From: an uncultured Muribaculaceae bacterium
GTDB taxonomy: Bacteria; Bacteroidota; Bacteroidia; Bacteroidales; Muribaculaceae
NCBI GenBank assembly: GCA_910583775.1
Contig: CAJTYD010000106.1
Location: forward strand, 1-5,699
DNA length: 5,699 nucleotides
Direction: 5' to 3'
Shown: positions 5,616 to 5,699 of the stretch, in pieces
Position numbering within the stretch: position 1 is the stretch's first letter
Layout of the letters: each line of letters opens with the position of its first letter
Notes under the pieces: model-generated
Databases searched by the model: none
What the model was told of the DNA's origin: nothing
What the model saw: the letters and a program-made list of their open reading frames with translations, nothing else
Made by a program: the position numbers and the translations under genes

Positions 5616-5699
5616 CAATCTATTATTAATTACGCTTTAAAAGATTTAAGTACATGACAAAAATTTGAAGACATCGAATTTTGGGGTATAAGTCGGTCG

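Noticed and set aside
5654..5668. A small leader peptide (MTKI)
   Set aside because: Four codons is too short to support, with no attenuator structure visible before the window ends.

Overview
The window looks like chromosomal DNA from a gut-type member of the Bacteroidota, probably Bacteroidales; a Muribaculaceae-like genome would fit but cannot be proved from this sequence. The evidence is three promoter-like sites matching the Bacteroidota -33/-7 pattern (TTTG, about 19-20 bases, TAnnTTTG), starts without Shine-Dalgarno sequences, A/T-rich gene-free DNA around moderately GC-rich genes, and family variants typical of that phylum (a GH43 enzyme with a C-terminal beta-sandwich, and a lysozyme-like protein of the short 'VGYGH' type).

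Layout. At the left edge is the 5' part of a tRNA-Pro(TGG) gene on the minus strand, cut by the window, with a perfect-spacing promoter. Next comes about 370 bases without a gene. It holds three GC-rich stem-loops (156-253) followed by 2.2 copies of a 54-bp tandem repeat (265-385). From 471 to 2156 on the plus strand is a secreted GH43 glycosidase (beta-xylosidase/alpha-L-arabinofuranosidase type) with all three catalytic acids present. It ends at a 13-bp bidirectional terminator shared with the convergent minus-strand genes.

The rest is a minus-strand block, read right to left. A radical SAM protein (4674-5459) is followed 8 bases later by an S66 LD-carboxypeptidase (3718-4665). After a 106-base gap come an exported lysozyme-like protein (2991-3611) and a probable lipoprotein of unknown function (2197-3018), which overlap by 28 bases. 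The right-hand 240 bases hold no gene. They carry two divergent promoters, one for the radical SAM/LD-carboxypeptidase pair and one pointing out of the window.

How the genes may work together: the LD-carboxypeptidase (trimming muropeptide stem peptides) and the lysozyme-like protein (glycan strand cleavage or binding) are both peptidoglycan-related, so the minus-strand block has a loose cell-wall theme. The lipoprotein may belong to it through its overlap with the lysozyme-like gene. The GH43 enzyme stands alone, with no SusC/SusD pair, regulator or other glycosidase in view. I see no convincing new multi-gene system. The least explained items are the composite repeat beside the tRNA gene, the lysozyme-like protein that lacks two of the three classical active-site residues, and its coupled lipoprotein.
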